A stretch of DNA of 35,699 nt from positions 1-35,699 of the forward strand of contig JAHHOT010000135.1 of the NCBI GenBank assembly GCA_018677555.1, given 5' to 3'. Origin of the DNA: Gammaproteobacteria bacterium (lineage in GTDB: Bacteria > Pseudomonadota > Gammaproteobacteria > Steroidobacterales > Woeseiaceae). This document shows, piece by piece, positions 35,161 to 35,699 of the stretch. Position numbers and translations under genes: made by a program. Within the stretch, counting starts at the first letter, position 1; every line of letters starts with the position of its first letter. The notes beneath the pieces were generated by a model, which saw only the letters and a list, made by a program, of their open reading frames with translations, made no database searches and was not told the DNA's origin.

Positions 35161-35679
35161 TCACTTTTTCTTTGGCGCAATAACCATTGTCATCTGCCGT
35201 CCTTCCATCGACGGCATCTGTTCAACGACGCCATATTCTTCAAGATCATCCCTGACCCTGGCCAGCAGATTGGCACCAATTTCCTGGTGCGCCATCTCCC
35301 GGCCTCTGAATCTCATTGTGACTTTCGTCTTGTCCCCGTGCTCCAGGAACTCTCTCAGCTTGCGCAGCTTCACCTGGTAATCACCTTCGTCCGTGCCCGG
35401 GCGAAACTTGATCTCCTTGACGTGAACCTGTTTTTGCTTGCGCTTGGCGGACTGGGCTTTCTTGTTCAGCTCGAACAGATACTTGCCGAAATCCATGATC
35501 CGGCAAACGGGTGGGTCCGCCGTCGGTGAAACCTCGACCAGGTCGAGTCCCTCGTCTTTCGCCAGCGCGATTGCAGGTGTCAGTGCCATGACACCGGCCT
35601 GCTCGCCGTTCGAGTCGATTACCCGAACTTCCGACGCGTCAATTTCCTCGTTTCGCCGAATTCGCTTTGTTGCTGCGAT
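35161..35679 (-). CDS. infC: Translation initiation factor IF-3 (AUC start)
   Basis: IF3 binds the 30S subunit, prevents premature 50S joining and rejects non-canonical start codons. From ATC 35679 the protein has 172 residues beginning [18 protein letters not shown]. The N-domain continues to VDLVEVS-like [20 protein letters not shown], the linker is [19 protein letters not shown], and the C-domain has [32 protein letters not shown] and [13 protein letters not shown]. The first ATG (35589) would delete 30 conserved residues of the N-domain. AUU/AUC/AUA starts are a known feature of infC (AUU in E. coli) and permit autoregulation by IF3. AGGAGG lies 8 nt upstream of the ATC. Upstream thrS, if present, is off-window. 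Confidence 0.95.
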   Translation of the reverse strand: MAATKRIRRNEEIDASEVRVIDSNGEQAGVMALTPAIALAKDEGLDLVEVSPTADPPVCRIMDFGKYLFELNKKAQSAKRKQKQVHVKEIKFRPGTDEGDYQVKLRKLREFLEHGDKTKVTMRFRGREMAHQEIGANLLARVRDDLEEYGVVEQMPSMEGRQMTMVIAPKKK

Positions 35680-35693
35680 TCCCAGTCCCTCCT
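35677..35693 (-). promoter_or_regulatory. Ribosome binding site and AUC start of infC
   Basis: Minus strand: AGGAGG (35688-35693), an 8-nt spacer, ATC (35677-35679). No ATG, GTG or TTG lies between the window edge and the conserved N-domain; an in-frame CTG (35683-35685) is only 2 nt from the Shine-Dalgarno and is too close. Confidence 0.82.
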
Positions 35694-35699
35694 GCCAAA

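Noticed and set aside
35587-35589. ATG as the infC start
   Set aside because: It would remove about 30 conserved residues of the IF3 N-domain. AUC upstream has AGGAGG at 8 nt and fits the known non-AUG usage of infC.

Overview
The window is a GC-rich, densely packed chromosomal segment of a gammaproteobacterium. The evidence is the infC-rpmI-rplT-pheS-pheT-ihfA-merR-tRNA-Pro order at the right end, a DUF3450/ExbB-type TonB cluster at the left end, and a ketol-acid reductoisomerase that resembles the Xanthomonas-type enzyme. A Woeseiaceae/Chromatiales/Xanthomonadales-like lineage is my inference; no rRNA or other taxonomic marker is present. No insertion sequence, prophage or CRISPR array was seen.

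Layout. 1-1942 (-): DUF3450 protein and a long ExbB-like proton channel that runs off the left edge. 2268-3488 (-): an acyl-CoA dehydrogenase. 3772-10682 (+): a branched-chain amino acid operon, ilvC-leuA-ilvE-leuC-leuD-leuB, preceded by a consensus promoter, a Leu/Val/Ile-rich leader peptide and an intrinsic terminator, i.e. a transcription attenuator. 10663-13292 (-): metB-metX under a SAM-I (S-box) riboswitch with its own promoter. 13307-20485 (+): a TrpR/YerC-like regulator followed by hisG-D-C-B-H-A-F-E, with a perfect palindrome at the promoter. 20709-27299 (-): ilvD, a membrane Ser/Thr kinase with an extracytoplasmic Calx-beta-like region, an FAD-linked oxidase and a threonine/serine dehydratase. 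27426-30036 (+): a class III nucleotide-cyclase-like protein behind a structured leader, and a TPR/TonB_C protein. 30265-35679 (-): tRNA-Pro(GGG), MerR regulator, ihfA, pheT, pheS, rplT, rpmI, infC.

How it works together. Three amino-acid pathways sit side by side, each with a different control mechanism visible in the DNA: ribosome-mediated attenuation for Ile/Leu/Val, a metabolite-binding riboswitch for methionine, and probably a dedicated TrpR-family repressor for histidine. ilvD, missing from the ilvC-leu operon, lies 10 kb away behind the kinase gene. hisI and ilvBN/ilvIH are not in the window.

The most unusual signal is in translation initiation. hisF can only begin at AUU and infC at AUC, and leuB most plausibly begins at CUG. 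Each has a Shine-Dalgarno element exactly 8 nt upstream, and canonical starts further in would delete essential N-terminal residues. Because IF3 (the infC product) discriminates against such codons, leuB and hisF may respond to IF3 as infC does; this link is inference.
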